Source: Olivibacter sp036959255 (GTDB taxonomy: Bacteria > Bacteroidota > Bacteroidia > Sphingobacteriales > Sphingobacteriaceae). Taken from it: a DNA stretch of 64,000 nt. Shown piece by piece: positions 54,613 to 63,900 of the stretch; position 1 is the first letter of the stretch, and every line of letters begins with the position of its first letter. A model generated the notes under the pieces. The model worked only from the letters and a program-made list of their open reading frames with translations. It searched no databases and was not told the origin of the DNA. The translations under genes were made by a program, and so were the position numbers. The stretch lies in contig NZ_JAWMTI010000001.1 in assembly GCF_036959255.1 (NCBI RefSeq), positions 1,488,001 to 1,552,000 of the forward strand. Direction: 5' to 3'.

Positions 54613-55002
54613 ATGAGCTTGCTTCGCTGCGGTTTGGCTAACTTTGTAAATGATAGTCCATTAGAGGCTGTCTTAACAATTCTAAAGGAAATAAAATCGG
54701 TTTCCGATGGAGATCTGTCGGAAAGTAGGTATTTTAATCAATTGCGGGTATTGGTGCAATTGCGTAAATTAGAGAATCAATTGGATATAGCTATGGAAGC
54801 GATAACAAAATTTTTTAAGGAAGAACGGGATCCGCTTTTCCGTAGAGGTGAAGTAAAAGGTGAGACCAAAAAAAGCCAAGAATTTGTAGCGAATCTGTTA
54901 ACTAAATTTGGATTCAGTGTAGAAGCGGCAGCCGAGGCGGCTAATGTTTCTACTGACTTCGTCCAAAAAGTTCGCGCTGATCTAGCTAAAAAGAAAAAAT
55001 AA
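54613..55002 (+). pseudogene. C-terminal part of an Rpn-family (PD-(D/E)XK, transposase-like) protein
   Basis: About 130 codons, from ATG 54613 or TTG 54592. YFNQLRVLVQLRKLENQLDI, a helical part, ERDPLFRRGEVKGETKKSQE, and the closing VEAAAEAANVSTDFVQKVRA (helix-turn-helix-like) match the C-terminal region of Bacteroidota proteins annotated as Rpn-family recombination-promoting nuclease/putative transposase. The N-terminal nuclease domain (about 180 residues) is missing, so this is a truncated copy. It could still be translated as a small protein. A terminator follows. Confidence 0.5.
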
Positions 55003-55023
55003 AGATTTAATACAGACGTTTAA

Positions 55024-55052
55024 AGCCGTTTCTTTTTAGGAACGGTTTTTTA
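55024..55052 (+). terminator. Rho-independent terminator
   Basis: CCGTT at 55026-55030 pairs with AACGG at 55041-55045 around a 10-base loop, followed by a run of six to seven T. It ends the first RHS unit. Confidence 0.6.
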
Positions 55053-55262
55053 TAATGTGATTGCTCTTTCCGGACTGAAACGACTTATTTGCTTTTTTTT
55101 TAGTTTTTCTTTAAGGATGTTATTCTCCTGGTATTGTTTTGTGTATTCTTCTTTTTAAAAGTCTCTATCCTTTTTCATTCCTTCAACAGTATTAAGGAGC
55201 CTTGTCGAAAGAAAACTCGTTGAGTCTTTTTCCGAAAAGCTAAGACTAAACCGCAAGGGAAA
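55050..55262 (-). pseudogene. Possible minus-strand gene fragment with one nonsense codon
   Basis: Read on the minus strand from about 55262, the frame gives RFSLSFSEKDSTSFLSTRLL, NTVEGMKKDRDF, TAA, then KEEYTKQYQENNILKEKLKK and a stop near 55050. The text is coherent and coiled-coil-like on both sides of the TAA, which a single change (TAT to TAA) would create. It ends where repeat copy 2 begins. It may be the remains of a mobile-element gene, or chance. Confidence 0.25.
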
Positions 55263-55268
55263 TTATCC

Positions 55269-55621
55269 CTTTGTTACAATCCATCATTTGCAAGAATAAG
55301 TCGAATCGGCCCTGATTAACTTTTTTTGTCAATTTTAAACAATCAAATTGTTAATAATTAAAATAAATTTTCTAATATCAAAACTGTTGAATATTTTTAC
55401 ATCAAACAACTAAACCTGTTTGCTATGCGGAATACAACTTGAACTTTAATTTCCATCTATTTTTGTTTTTTTTATGCTGAAACGTAGAGGAGGTGCTTTT
55501 TTGTAGCCCTTTTGCTGTGCTAATACCTAAGCCTTGTCTGTGGTTATTAGAAAAAACGCTAAGCGAAAGATAATTAACGGATTTGCTTATTAGTAAATAA
55601 TAGTAATAAATAATTGAAAAT
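55269..55621 (+). repeat. Upstream repeat, copy 2 (about 353 bases)
   Basis: Second copy of 45577-45933, beginning CTTTGTTACAATCC and ending at the base before the ATG of the next fibre gene. Nearly identical over the first about 190 bases, then diverging with small indels. The AACAAT/ATTGTT inverted repeat is conserved. Confidence 0.85.
55439..55465 (+). promoter_or_regulatory. Candidate promoter in repeat copy 2
   Basis: TTG (55439-55441), 16 bases, then TATTTTTG (55458-55465), an exact TAnnTTTG. It gives a leader of about 150 bases for the fibre/RHS operon. The spacer is slightly short of the usual 17-23. Confidence 0.4.
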
Positions 55622-56416
55622 ATGAGAATGAAATTTCTTGTACTCATTTTATTAATGGGCACCGGGGGGATATGTTATGCCCAAAATACCTTTCCTGCTA
55701 CGGGAAATGTCGGCATCGGCATAACTTCTCCCCTCGAAAAGCTAGAGGTTATGGGTACGACAAAAACGAACCTCTTAAAAGTTGCTAACGCAGGTGTTGT
55801 AATGCAATTAAGTCCTACCGAGCTGCAAGCAGGTCTGGGATCAATGGATCTGACACAACGGACGCTTCATTATGAAATATCGTCTAAATGGGATGCTTCC
55901 CAAATACAGTTAAGAGCAGGCTCATCCGCCAATGTAATGTCTACAATACGTTTACAGGCAAATTGGAATGGAACGGTGAAAGACAACAGAGGGGGAATTT
56001 ATTTTGGGCCGAACGGAAACGATCAACACGTTATGTTGAATAATGGCAACGTAGGTATCGGTACCATAAATCCACAAGCGAAGCTGGCAGTGGAAGGAAA
56101 CATTGTTGCTAAGGAAATCAAAGTAAAAACCGATATATCCGTTCCCGATTATGTTTTCGAACCCGATTACAAAATACAACCACTTGCAGAAATCGAAGAT
56201 TATGTAAAAGAGCATAAGCATCTCCCGGAAATTCCCTCAGCGAAGGAAATAGGAGAGGAGGGACTAGATTTGGCAGAGATGAACTTGTTGCTTCTTAAAA
56301 AAGTAGAGGAGTTGACTTTGCATTTAATTGAAAAGGAAAAAGAAAATAGCCGTATGAATAGAAGACTTGAGCAACTGGCTTCTGAAATGAAGAGGCTTCA
56401 AGATAAAATCCACTAG
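55622..56416 (+). CDS. Fibre-like secreted protein (A2)
   Basis: A 264-residue paralogue of the protein at 45934: signal peptide ending CYAQ, then NTFPATGNVGIGITSPLEKL, a variable middle, GNVGIGTINPQAKLAVEGNI, and the conserved C-terminal module (IKVKTDISVPDYVFEPDYKI, EHKHLPEIPSAKEIGEEGLD, LLLLKKVEELTLHLIEKEKE) with a coiled-coil end. Only the middle differs strongly from A1, which suggests that this part sets target or partner choice. Followed after 16 bases by a third paralogue. Confidence 0.75.
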   Translation: MRMKFLVLILLMGTGGICYAQNTFPATGNVGIGITSPLEKLEVMGTTKTNLLKVANAGVVMQLSPTELQAGLGSMDLTQRTLHYEISSKWDASQIQLRAGSSANVMSTIRLQANWNGTVKDNRGGIYFGPNGNDQHVMLNNGNVGIGTINPQAKLAVEGNIVAKEIKVKTDISVPDYVFEPDYKIQPLAEIEDYVKEHKHLPEIPSAKEIGEEGLDLAEMNLLLLKKVEELTLHLIEKEKENSRMNRRLEQLASEMKRLQDKIH

Positions 56417-56432
56417 AGTAACACATAAAAAT

Positions 56433-57458
56433 ATGATGATGAAGAAGCTTCTATTGTCCATCCTTTTAATAGGTTTTGCGAAAGTTTACGGGCAAACCAA
56501 ACTTACCATTTCGGACACACGGGATGCGGTAACACTACCCACTTCTTATGCCCAGGCTTTTGAGGTCCATTTTAAGCGGAATACATCTATCAATCTTTCA
56601 TTTCCGAGTATGTATTCAACGGTAGTCGGTTTGCGTGGTTGGAGAGATGACTCCGGTGGTAAGGCACATGAACTGGCTTTTACCAATGGGGATATCTATG
56701 TAAGATCCGGATTGAACGCCGGTTGGGAGGCCTGGAGGAAAATGCTGGTTGAAGATCTGAATGGCAGAGTGGGAATAGGAACTACTTCACCAACAGATTT
56801 ATTGGAAATTAATCATGGTGCAGAGCGTAAAGGGATCACCCTCATTGGCGAAGGGAACGCAAGTGCCTACACCGATATCGGTTTCAAAAAAGAGAGTATA
56901 TCGGCATTACCGGATGGAACGGTTTGGGCATGGTATATTAGTCATAGAAAAGATGGGTATTTTTCAGATAGCGCGTCACCAGGCACCTCGCTCGAGTTCT
57001 ATGGAATAAGGAAAAATACAGGTTATTATGCACCTCTTAGCTTTAAATCTAACGGTGATGTCATTCTGGCTTCTGCTAAGGGGGCAACAAGCGGTAATGT
57101 TGGCATAGGCACAACAAATCCCCAAGCCAAACTAGCCGTCAACGGCAATATCCTCGCCAAAGAAATCAAAATAAAAACAGACATATCCGTTCCTGATTAT
57201 GTGTTTGAACCGGATTACAACCTGCAGTCACTTACCGAAATCGAAGATTTTGTGAAAGAGCATAAACATTTACCCGAAGTTCCATCGGCGAAAGAAATCA
57301 ATGACAAAGGTTTGGATTTAGCGGAGATGAATCTGCTGTTACTGAAGAAAGTGGAGGAGTTGACTTTGCATTTAATCGATAAAAATAGGGTGATCGATCA
57401 ACAGCAAAATATACTTACAGACGTGCTGGCGAGGCTAAAGCGGTTAGAAAATAAATAA
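56433..57458 (+). CDS. Fibre-like secreted protein with knob-like N-terminal domain (A3)
   Basis: A 341-residue protein. Signal peptide ends KVYGQ. Unlike A1 and A2 it begins with a different domain: ISDTRDAVTLPTSYAQAFEV and NGDIYVRSGLNAGWEAWRKM, which resembles the pyocin-knob-like receptor-binding segments of phage tail fibres. It then has GRVGIGTTSPTDLLEI and the shared end GNVGIGTTNPQAKLAVNGNI, IKIKTDISVPDYVFEPDYNL, EHKHLPEVPSAKEINDKGLD and a coiled coil. At nucleotide level the last about 250 bases are nearly identical to the end of A1 rather than A2, a sign of module exchange. Confidence 0.75.
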   Translation: MMMKKLLLSILLIGFAKVYGQTKLTISDTRDAVTLPTSYAQAFEVHFKRNTSINLSFPSMYSTVVGLRGWRDDSGGKAHELAFTNGDIYVRSGLNAGWEAWRKMLVEDLNGRVGIGTTSPTDLLEINHGAERKGITLIGEGNASAYTDIGFKKESISALPDGTVWAWYISHRKDGYFSDSASPGTSLEFYGIRKNTGYYAPLSFKSNGDVILASAKGATSGNVGIGTTNPQAKLAVNGNILAKEIKIKTDISVPDYVFEPDYNLQSLTEIEDFVKEHKHLPEVPSAKEINDKGLDLAEMNLLLLKKVEELTLHLIDKNRVIDQQQNILTDVLARLKRLENK

Positions 57459-57499
57459 CACATTAAGAACTACATGATATATTAAAGGTTTGGGTAGAG

Positions 57500-60400
57500 A
57501 TGAAACACATGAAACAAAAACAATATTTCTTATTTAGTTTACTGATGCTTCTGTGGCTTGGTACATTAGGGCAGACTGAGCCAAAATATATCGGCATCAA
57601 AACACCGGAAAGCTATGCTTTTGGCAAAAATATCGAAACACCGGTTTCCCACTATTCCGGTCGACCGTCCATTTCAATTCCTATTTACGAGATCCAGGTC
57701 GGCAACGAGATCATCCCTATCAGCGTCAGCTATAATGCCGGCGGTATCAGAGTCAATGAACGAGCCACAATAGTAGGTTTGGGATGGAACCTGGATCTGG
57801 GTGGCCAGATATCGAGAAAAAGGCGGGGAGGTGCAGATGAGAGGGGATTCTATACAAGCAATTCCATTGTGAATTTCAAGAATTTAAAGAACCACGTGGC
57901 TGATCCATACCTCACGGATCGGGCAAGCTACGTGTGGAATGCGAAATATAATCTCAATAATGTAGACTTTATGCCTGATGAATTTTATTTTTCAGCTCTG
58001 AGTTATTCCGGTAGGTATATGTTCAGTCAAAGAGCGAACAAGTATATCCTATTCCCAAAAGACGATATAGATGTCGTGCGGAATGCAGATGGTTGGGAAT
58101 TGAGACTGCCCAACGGAAACCGTGCAATTTTTACCGGTAATGGAGCGGTTTCTGAAAACATTACGGGTATGACAGAGCCTGGCTCCAATTCATGGAATAT
58201 CAATCACCTTGTCACGCCGAAGAATGATAGTGTTACCTTTAATTATGAATCTTTCAGCTATTTCCTAACGGAGATAGGCCGGGAAGTCCGAATGGTTGGC
58301 GTTGGTTCAAGTTACGATCTGAGTTATAGTGAGAACAGGTTTTCAGATAAAAGGATTGAAAGCATCAAATTTCCATCGGGACGGATGACCTTTAGCTATA
58401 TAGCCCGGGAGGATCTACCTACCAAAGCATTGGATAAAATCAGGGTAACGAATAACAAGGGTGAGTTGATCAAAGAGGTGAATTTTCATTATAGTTATTT
58501 CCAATGCGCTAATCATTATACTACAACTAACGTAAGTTTTGCTACTTACGCTGTGAAACGTCTAAAGCTCGATTCCGTTTCGGTAAAATCATCAATTACA
58601 ACTGATCTACCGCAGAAATATCGTTTTACCTATTATGAGGAAACAAATATGCCTTCCCGTTTCGCGTATAGCAGTGATTACTGGGGCTATCATAACGGGA
58701 TTAATAATCCTTCACTTGTGCCGAACATCGAACCGGACATGTTTGTGGGCGGTAACAAAAAAGTTGTGGGGGAGCGCGCTAAAGTTTTCTCTTTAAAAAC
58801 CATGCAATTTCCCGAGGGCGTAACTCGCGAATTCATTTATGAAGGTCATACTGCATTATCGAATAATGTTCCCGCAGAAATGCTTTTAACTTATCAGGAT
58901 GATAATTTTGTTGAAAAGAGTGAGCAGATTTATTTCAGCGGTTATGACAGGACCTATTTTGTGCCGGGGCCAGATTCGGTTTCATCCCTGAACGAAAGAA
59001 TTTGGAAGAAAACCTTCGATGTGCCGCAAAACGCGTTTCCCTATCTTGGAAAAGGCTTGGAGATAACTACAGATTTTGGGCAAAGCCAGTTGGATAAGAT
59101 GCTCAATTGTCAAGCTTGCCGTGCAGATTTTGCCTTATATCGAGTAAATGCGGGACAACGAACGCTTATTGCGTCATTCAGCGCTGTTGATTGTAATAGC
59201 AATACACGCGCAGGCTCTTATTCAAAAGCTGTCCGTATGTATCCAGGCAAGTACCAAATGGAAGTGAAAATTTTGTATCGAACAAGCAGTACCGATCATA
59301 TAAACCAGCGGCATAGTACCAATTTTGTAGTTAAATGGCGGGAGCTGGATTTTATCGAACAATATGTTAATGTGGGGGGCCTACGTATAAAGGAAATAAA
59401 GGATTATGATAAAAGTGTTCTGATCAGACATAAAAGGTATACTTACGAAAATGGACGAGTAATAAGCTTTCCTATACATCATAAGCTTCTTATAGACATA
59501 AAAAATCCTCTCGGTGGTTATGGAAGTGGTTATTATTCAAATTCTGTTATACCGTTGGAAACGACCGCAGGAGCTTATACCGGATATGAATATGTTACAG
59601 AAGAACAGCTAGGTATAGGTACGACCCAAACTTTGAAAACGAAGTATAGATTTTCCTATAAGGATCCGTTATTCAGTGAATATTACGGTAACCGCTCAAT
59701 GGCCATGTTAGAGCCGAAAGAATGGGAAAGAGGTAATTTGTTGCGCAAAGAAGTGTATAGAGGTAATGATATCATTTATGCCGAGAATAATGAGTATTAT
59801 TTTTATTCACCTCATTTGGGAGGTAACAGTTACGAAGAAACGGTAGAAGAAATCAACACGGATTTTATCAGTTATGCGAATCTTTCAGGTTTCAATGCCC
59901 AAATCGCCCCCATAGATTTCAGAGATGCTGTAGGTATTGACTATAACGGGTTTTATTACGGTCTTGATGATTATTTTGTGCAGGGTACTGGCTACCCAGG
60001 TACTGACGTGGGCTATCCCGTGAGGTTGCCCTATTTTGAACGTTATACCGGTTTCGGAAAATTGAAGTCACGTACGGTTACACGATATGACGGTGGGACA
60101 AGTTCGAGTACCACAATCAACTATTACGATAATACAAGTAAACACTATCAGCCGACTCGCATTGCTGTAACAAAAAGTGACGGCAGTACGGAAGTAAGGG
60201 CAAATGTGTATCCCGAAGATTACGCGAACGGTACGACCTTCATCGATAATATGAAGCGAACAGGCAGGCACCTCATGGCCTACCCAGTAGAGCAGGTAAG
60301 ATACCGGGAGGTGGGTACGGCGAGGACCATCCTTTCGGGCACAATTACTAAATACCTGACGGGAGGTAAAGGATTGGTGGACCAGGTGCTGGAGCTTGAA

Positions 60401-60931
60401 ACGGCCAGTCCCATCACCCAATCTACGTTCAAGTTCAGCAACACATTCGCAGGGCAGCTGCCCATTGGGACGGGGACGGGGCCTTTCGCACCTGATCCAA
60501 GCTATGCCGTTAGATTGACTTATGGTAATACATATGACGCTTTCGGCAATCCGCAACAGGTACTGCCGGCAGCAGGCATCCCTGTAACCTACATTTGGAG
60601 TTATAAAGGGCAATACCCCGTAGCTGAGATCCGTAATGCAACATTTACCCAAGTGCAGACTGCATTTGGAGGAAGTGCTGCATTAACATCCTTTATAGCT
60701 TCCGATCTCACAGATGCTCTAGTGAAAAGCAAGCTCGATCCGCTCAGGGCCGCGCTGCCCAATGCCGCAGTCAGCTGGTATACCTATAAACCGTTGGTGG
60801 GTATGAGCAGCAGTACGGATCCTTCGGGCAGGACCACCTATTACAACTACGATGGCTTTGGAAGGTTGAAGGAAACAAAGGATACCCAGAGCAAAACCAC
60901 CGGAACCTATGAATACCATTACAGGCAATAG
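57500..60931 (+). CDS. Secreted RHS/YD-repeat protein without core (RhsA-like component, copy 2)
   Basis: A 1143-residue counterpart of 46871-50176. Signal peptide around FSLLMLLWLGTLGQ; ATG 57509 is an alternative start. ISVSYNAGGIRVNERATIVG followed by LGWNLDLGGQISRKRRGGAD (about 75-112) matches the same motif in copy 1. It ends with a YD repeat (YYNYDGFGRLKETKDTQSKT) and YEYHYRQ, again with no core. The middle is only loosely similar to copy 1, so the two units are old duplicates or independent arrivals. It precedes the second DUF6443 RHS gene. Confidence 0.8.
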   Translation: MKHMKQKQYFLFSLLMLLWLGTLGQTEPKYIGIKTPESYAFGKNIETPVSHYSGRPSISIPIYEIQVGNEIIPISVSYNAGGIRVNERATIVGLGWNLDLGGQISRKRRGGADERGFYTSNSIVNFKNLKNHVADPYLTDRASYVWNAKYNLNNVDFMPDEFYFSALSYSGRYMFSQRANKYILFPKDDIDVVRNADGWELRLPNGNRAIFTGNGAVSENITGMTEPGSNSWNINHLVTPKNDSVTFNYESFSYFLTEIGREVRMVGVGSSYDLSYSENRFSDKRIESIKFPSGRMTFSYIAREDLPTKALDKIRVTNNKGELIKEVNFHYSYFQCANHYTTTNVSFATYAVKRLKLDSVSVKSSITTDLPQKYRFTYYEETNMPSRFAYSSDYWGYHNGINNPSLVPNIEPDMFVGGNKKVVGERAKVFSLKTMQFPEGVTREFIYEGHTALSNNVPAEMLLTYQDDNFVEKSEQIYFSGYDRTYFVPGPDSVSSLNERIWKKTFDVPQNAFPYLGKGLEITTDFGQSQLDKMLNCQACRADFALYRVNAGQRTLIASFSAVDCNSNTRAGSYSKAVRMYPGKYQMEVKILYRTSSTDHINQRHSTNFVVKWRELDFIEQYVNVGGLRIKEIKDYDKSVLIRHKRYTYENGRVISFPIHHKLLIDIKNPLGGYGSGYYSNSVIPLETTAGAYTGYEYVTEEQLGIGTTQTLKTKYRFSYKDPLFSEYYGNRSMAMLEPKEWERGNLLRKEVYRGNDIIYAENNEYYFYSPHLGGNSYEETVEEINTDFISYANLSGFNAQIAPIDFRDAVGIDYNGFYYGLDDYFVQGTGYPGTDVGYPVRLPYFERYTGFGKLKSRTVTRYDGGTSSSTTINYYDNTSKHYQPTRIAVTKSDGSTEVRANVYPEDYANGTTFIDNMKRTGRHLMAYPVEQVRYREVGTARTILSGTITKYLTGGKGLVDQVLELETASPITQSTFKFSNTFAGQLPIGTGTGPFAPDPSYAVRLTYGNTYDAFGNPQQVLPAAGIPVTYIWSYKGQYPVAEIRNATFTQVQTAFGGSAALTSFIASDLTDALVKSKLDPLRAALPNAAVSWYTYKPLVGMSSSTDPSGRTTYYNYDGFGRLKETKDTQSKTTGTYEYHYRQ

Positions 60932-60986
60932 AGTCATGAAAACAGGAAATAAACATACGCTATTTATTGACCTTAAACGTATCAAT

Positions 60987-63900
60987 ATGAAAGCAATCAA
61001 AAAGCTTTTCATCGGAGCGATGGCCGCGCTGACCCTGCCGTTGGCTGCATCGGCACAGTTGGTGCTGAGCACGCCCACAACAGGTGTAAAGACGGACCCG
61101 GTGAGCATTACACTGAAACCGGGTTTCAGCACGACGAGCTTCCATGCCTATATCACGAGCATATTACCGCCCATGGCGCTGGGCAGCAGCCCCAGTGCAG
61201 ACCGGAACTACATCCGGACGCGGACGTACCTGAGCCCCACTGTCTCGGCCACACCGCAGACCAATGAGATCATGGAGGATATCAGCTACTATGACGGGCT
61301 GGGGCGGCCTGTTCTGACAATCGGCACCAAGGCAAGCCCGAGCTATAAGGATATCATCAGTGCCCAGAGTTACGATGCCTTCGGGCGGGAAGACCGGAGC
61401 TACCTGCCCTATGCCACGGCGGCAACGGGCAACGGCGCCTACCGAGCGGCCGCGGTAACGGAGCAGGCCGCTTTCTACAATGCACCGCCGACAGGGGTGG
61501 TAACCATCGCCAAACCGGCAAGCGGCGCCACCCCTTCATTCAGCAGGCCTGTATACGAGGCCAGTCCGTTGAACCGGGTACTGGAGGAGGGCTTTGCCGG
61601 CGCGGCCTGGCAACCGGGCACAAGGGGCACCAATACAGGCCGTACCGTGGTAACGGAATACACCACCAACAACACAACAGCGATCAGCGACCTAGCTAAT
61701 ACACGGCTGGCCAAACTGTATACTGTCACTTATGCAGCTGGCGTTCCCAAGCTGTCACTGACCGGTAATTACGGAGCGAACCAGCTATATGTAACGGTGA
61801 CGAAGGACGAGAACTGGGCAGGTGGCAGCGGCACCTTTGCCTCCCGGCTGAACACCACGGAGGAATATACGGATAAACAGGGCAGATTGGTGCTGAAACG
61901 GACCTTCAATACCTATAAGAGCGGGACGACGGATGTGAACGAGATCCTCAGCACCTACTACGTGTACGATGATTTCGGCAACCTGTGCTTCGTGCTGACA
62001 CCGATGGCGAACGCGGATGCGGCACTTCCCGCACAGAGCGTACTGGATGCACACTGTTACCAGTACCGTTACGACAGGCGGAACCGGATGACACATAAAA
62101 AGGTTCCCGCCAAGGGGATGGAATACTTCAACTACAACCCGCTGGACCAACTGGTGTTCCACATGACGGCGCGGGACTCGACGGAGGCCTACAGCACATT
62201 CCCTAACGAGAGCGGCAAAAAATACCACCGCTTTTACAAGTACGACGGGCTGGGGCGGATGATCATCACGGGCTGGGAAAAGGGCCGATCGGGTACGCAG
62301 TCGCAGATAGACCAGTGGTTATCGGCCCATACGGCCCATTGGGAGCAGCGCAGCAGCGCCACGGGTAACCTGCACGGTTATACCAACAATGCCATGCCGC
62401 AGGACGCCTCGTTCTTCGATATACTGGAGGTGAACTACTACGACCGCTACGACGGCATCGGCCTGCCGGCCAACCTCAATAAGACCACGGCCGCGGGCAT
62501 CTCGGCAAAGACGCAGGGTTTATTGGTTGCCAAAAAGACGAAAGTGATCGGCTCGAACAACGTTTACCTGTGGACGGTGTACTACTATGACGAGCGGGGC
62601 GACAACATCCGCACCCTGAGCCAGCACTATAAGGGCGGGGCCTATAACCTGAACAACTATGATGATATCATCAACGAATATACCTTTACGCACAAGCTGA
62701 AGAAGAGCACCCGCAACCACTATGCGGGCACTACCACGGTTGCGTTGACGGTGACCACGGAATATACCTATGACCACCGCGACCGCCCGATCGACACCTG
62801 GAAGACGGTAACGGGGGGTACCAGGACGCTTGTGGCGAGGAACGAGTACAATGACGTGGGGCAGCTGCGGGCAAAACAGCTGCACAGCGAGAACGGGGGC
62901 GGCAGCTTCGGGCAGCGGATAGGCTACTCCTACAACGAACGGGGCTGGCTGCGCTATGCCAATTCGGAGCTGCTGCAGCTGCAGCTGCAGTACAATACGG
63001 CTACGAACAAATATTACAACGGCAACATCGCCTACCAGGTATTCTCGCGGAAGCATACGGACGGGACTACCGCCGGCGGTACCTACGGTTATACCTATGA
63101 TGCAATAAACCGGCTGCGCGAAGGGATCATGGCGGGAGGAAAGGGACGCGAGGGGATCGCCTATGACAAACTGGGCAACATCACGGCACTGAACCGCAGG
63201 GCGAGCGACGGGAAAACGGCCGACAGTCTCGCTTACAGTTACAGCGGGGGAAGACTGGCCTCGGTGAACGACCGGAGCACCAATACCGGGGCTGCCTATA
63301 TGCTGCCGGGGACGACGGCCTACACCTACGATGCCAACGGCAACATGAAGACACGGGTGAACCCGGCCAATACCGCGAACAACATCACGGCCACCACCTA
63401 CAACTACCTCGACCTGCCGCAGACGGTAACGGCAAACGGTACCGCGGTAAGCTTCGTTTACGATGGCAGCGGTAAAAAACTGCGGAGCGTGAATGCGGTG
63501 AACGGACAGACGCGGGATTACATTGATGGGATCGAGTACAGCGGCACGGCACTGGAGCTGATCCATATGGAAGAGGGCCGGATACTGAAGGGAACCAGTG
63601 GATACACCTACGAATACGTATTGAAGGACCATCTGGGCAATAGCCGCTCGGGCTTCAGGGGAACCAACGCCGTGGCGACCACGGCCAACTTCGGTTCGGA
63701 CTATTATCCCTTCGGGCTGCAATATCAATTGAAAATAGGGCAACCGAGTCCGAAAAATAACTATCTTTACAACGGGAAGGAATTGCAGGACAAGCTGAAG
63801 GCTTATGATTTTGGATTCCGTTTCTACGATCCTGTTATAGGAAGGTGGGGAGGGGTAGATCCACTTGCAGAGAACCATCACGAATTTACGCCGTACAACT

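Noticed and set aside
54613..55002. Complete transposase or IS element
   Set aside because: Only the C-terminal part of an Rpn-like protein is present and no terminal inverted repeats were seen around it.
60068..60652. Minus-strand open frame of 194 codons
   Set aside because: Lies wholly inside the RHS gene at 57500-60931; low-quality cysteine- and arginine-rich text with no domain.
62520..63881. Long minus-strand open frame of 453 codons
   Set aside because: It is antisense to the GC-rich RHS gene, has no signal peptide or family motifs, and its composition (many Val, Arg, Pro, His) is typical of a shadow of YD-repeat codons.
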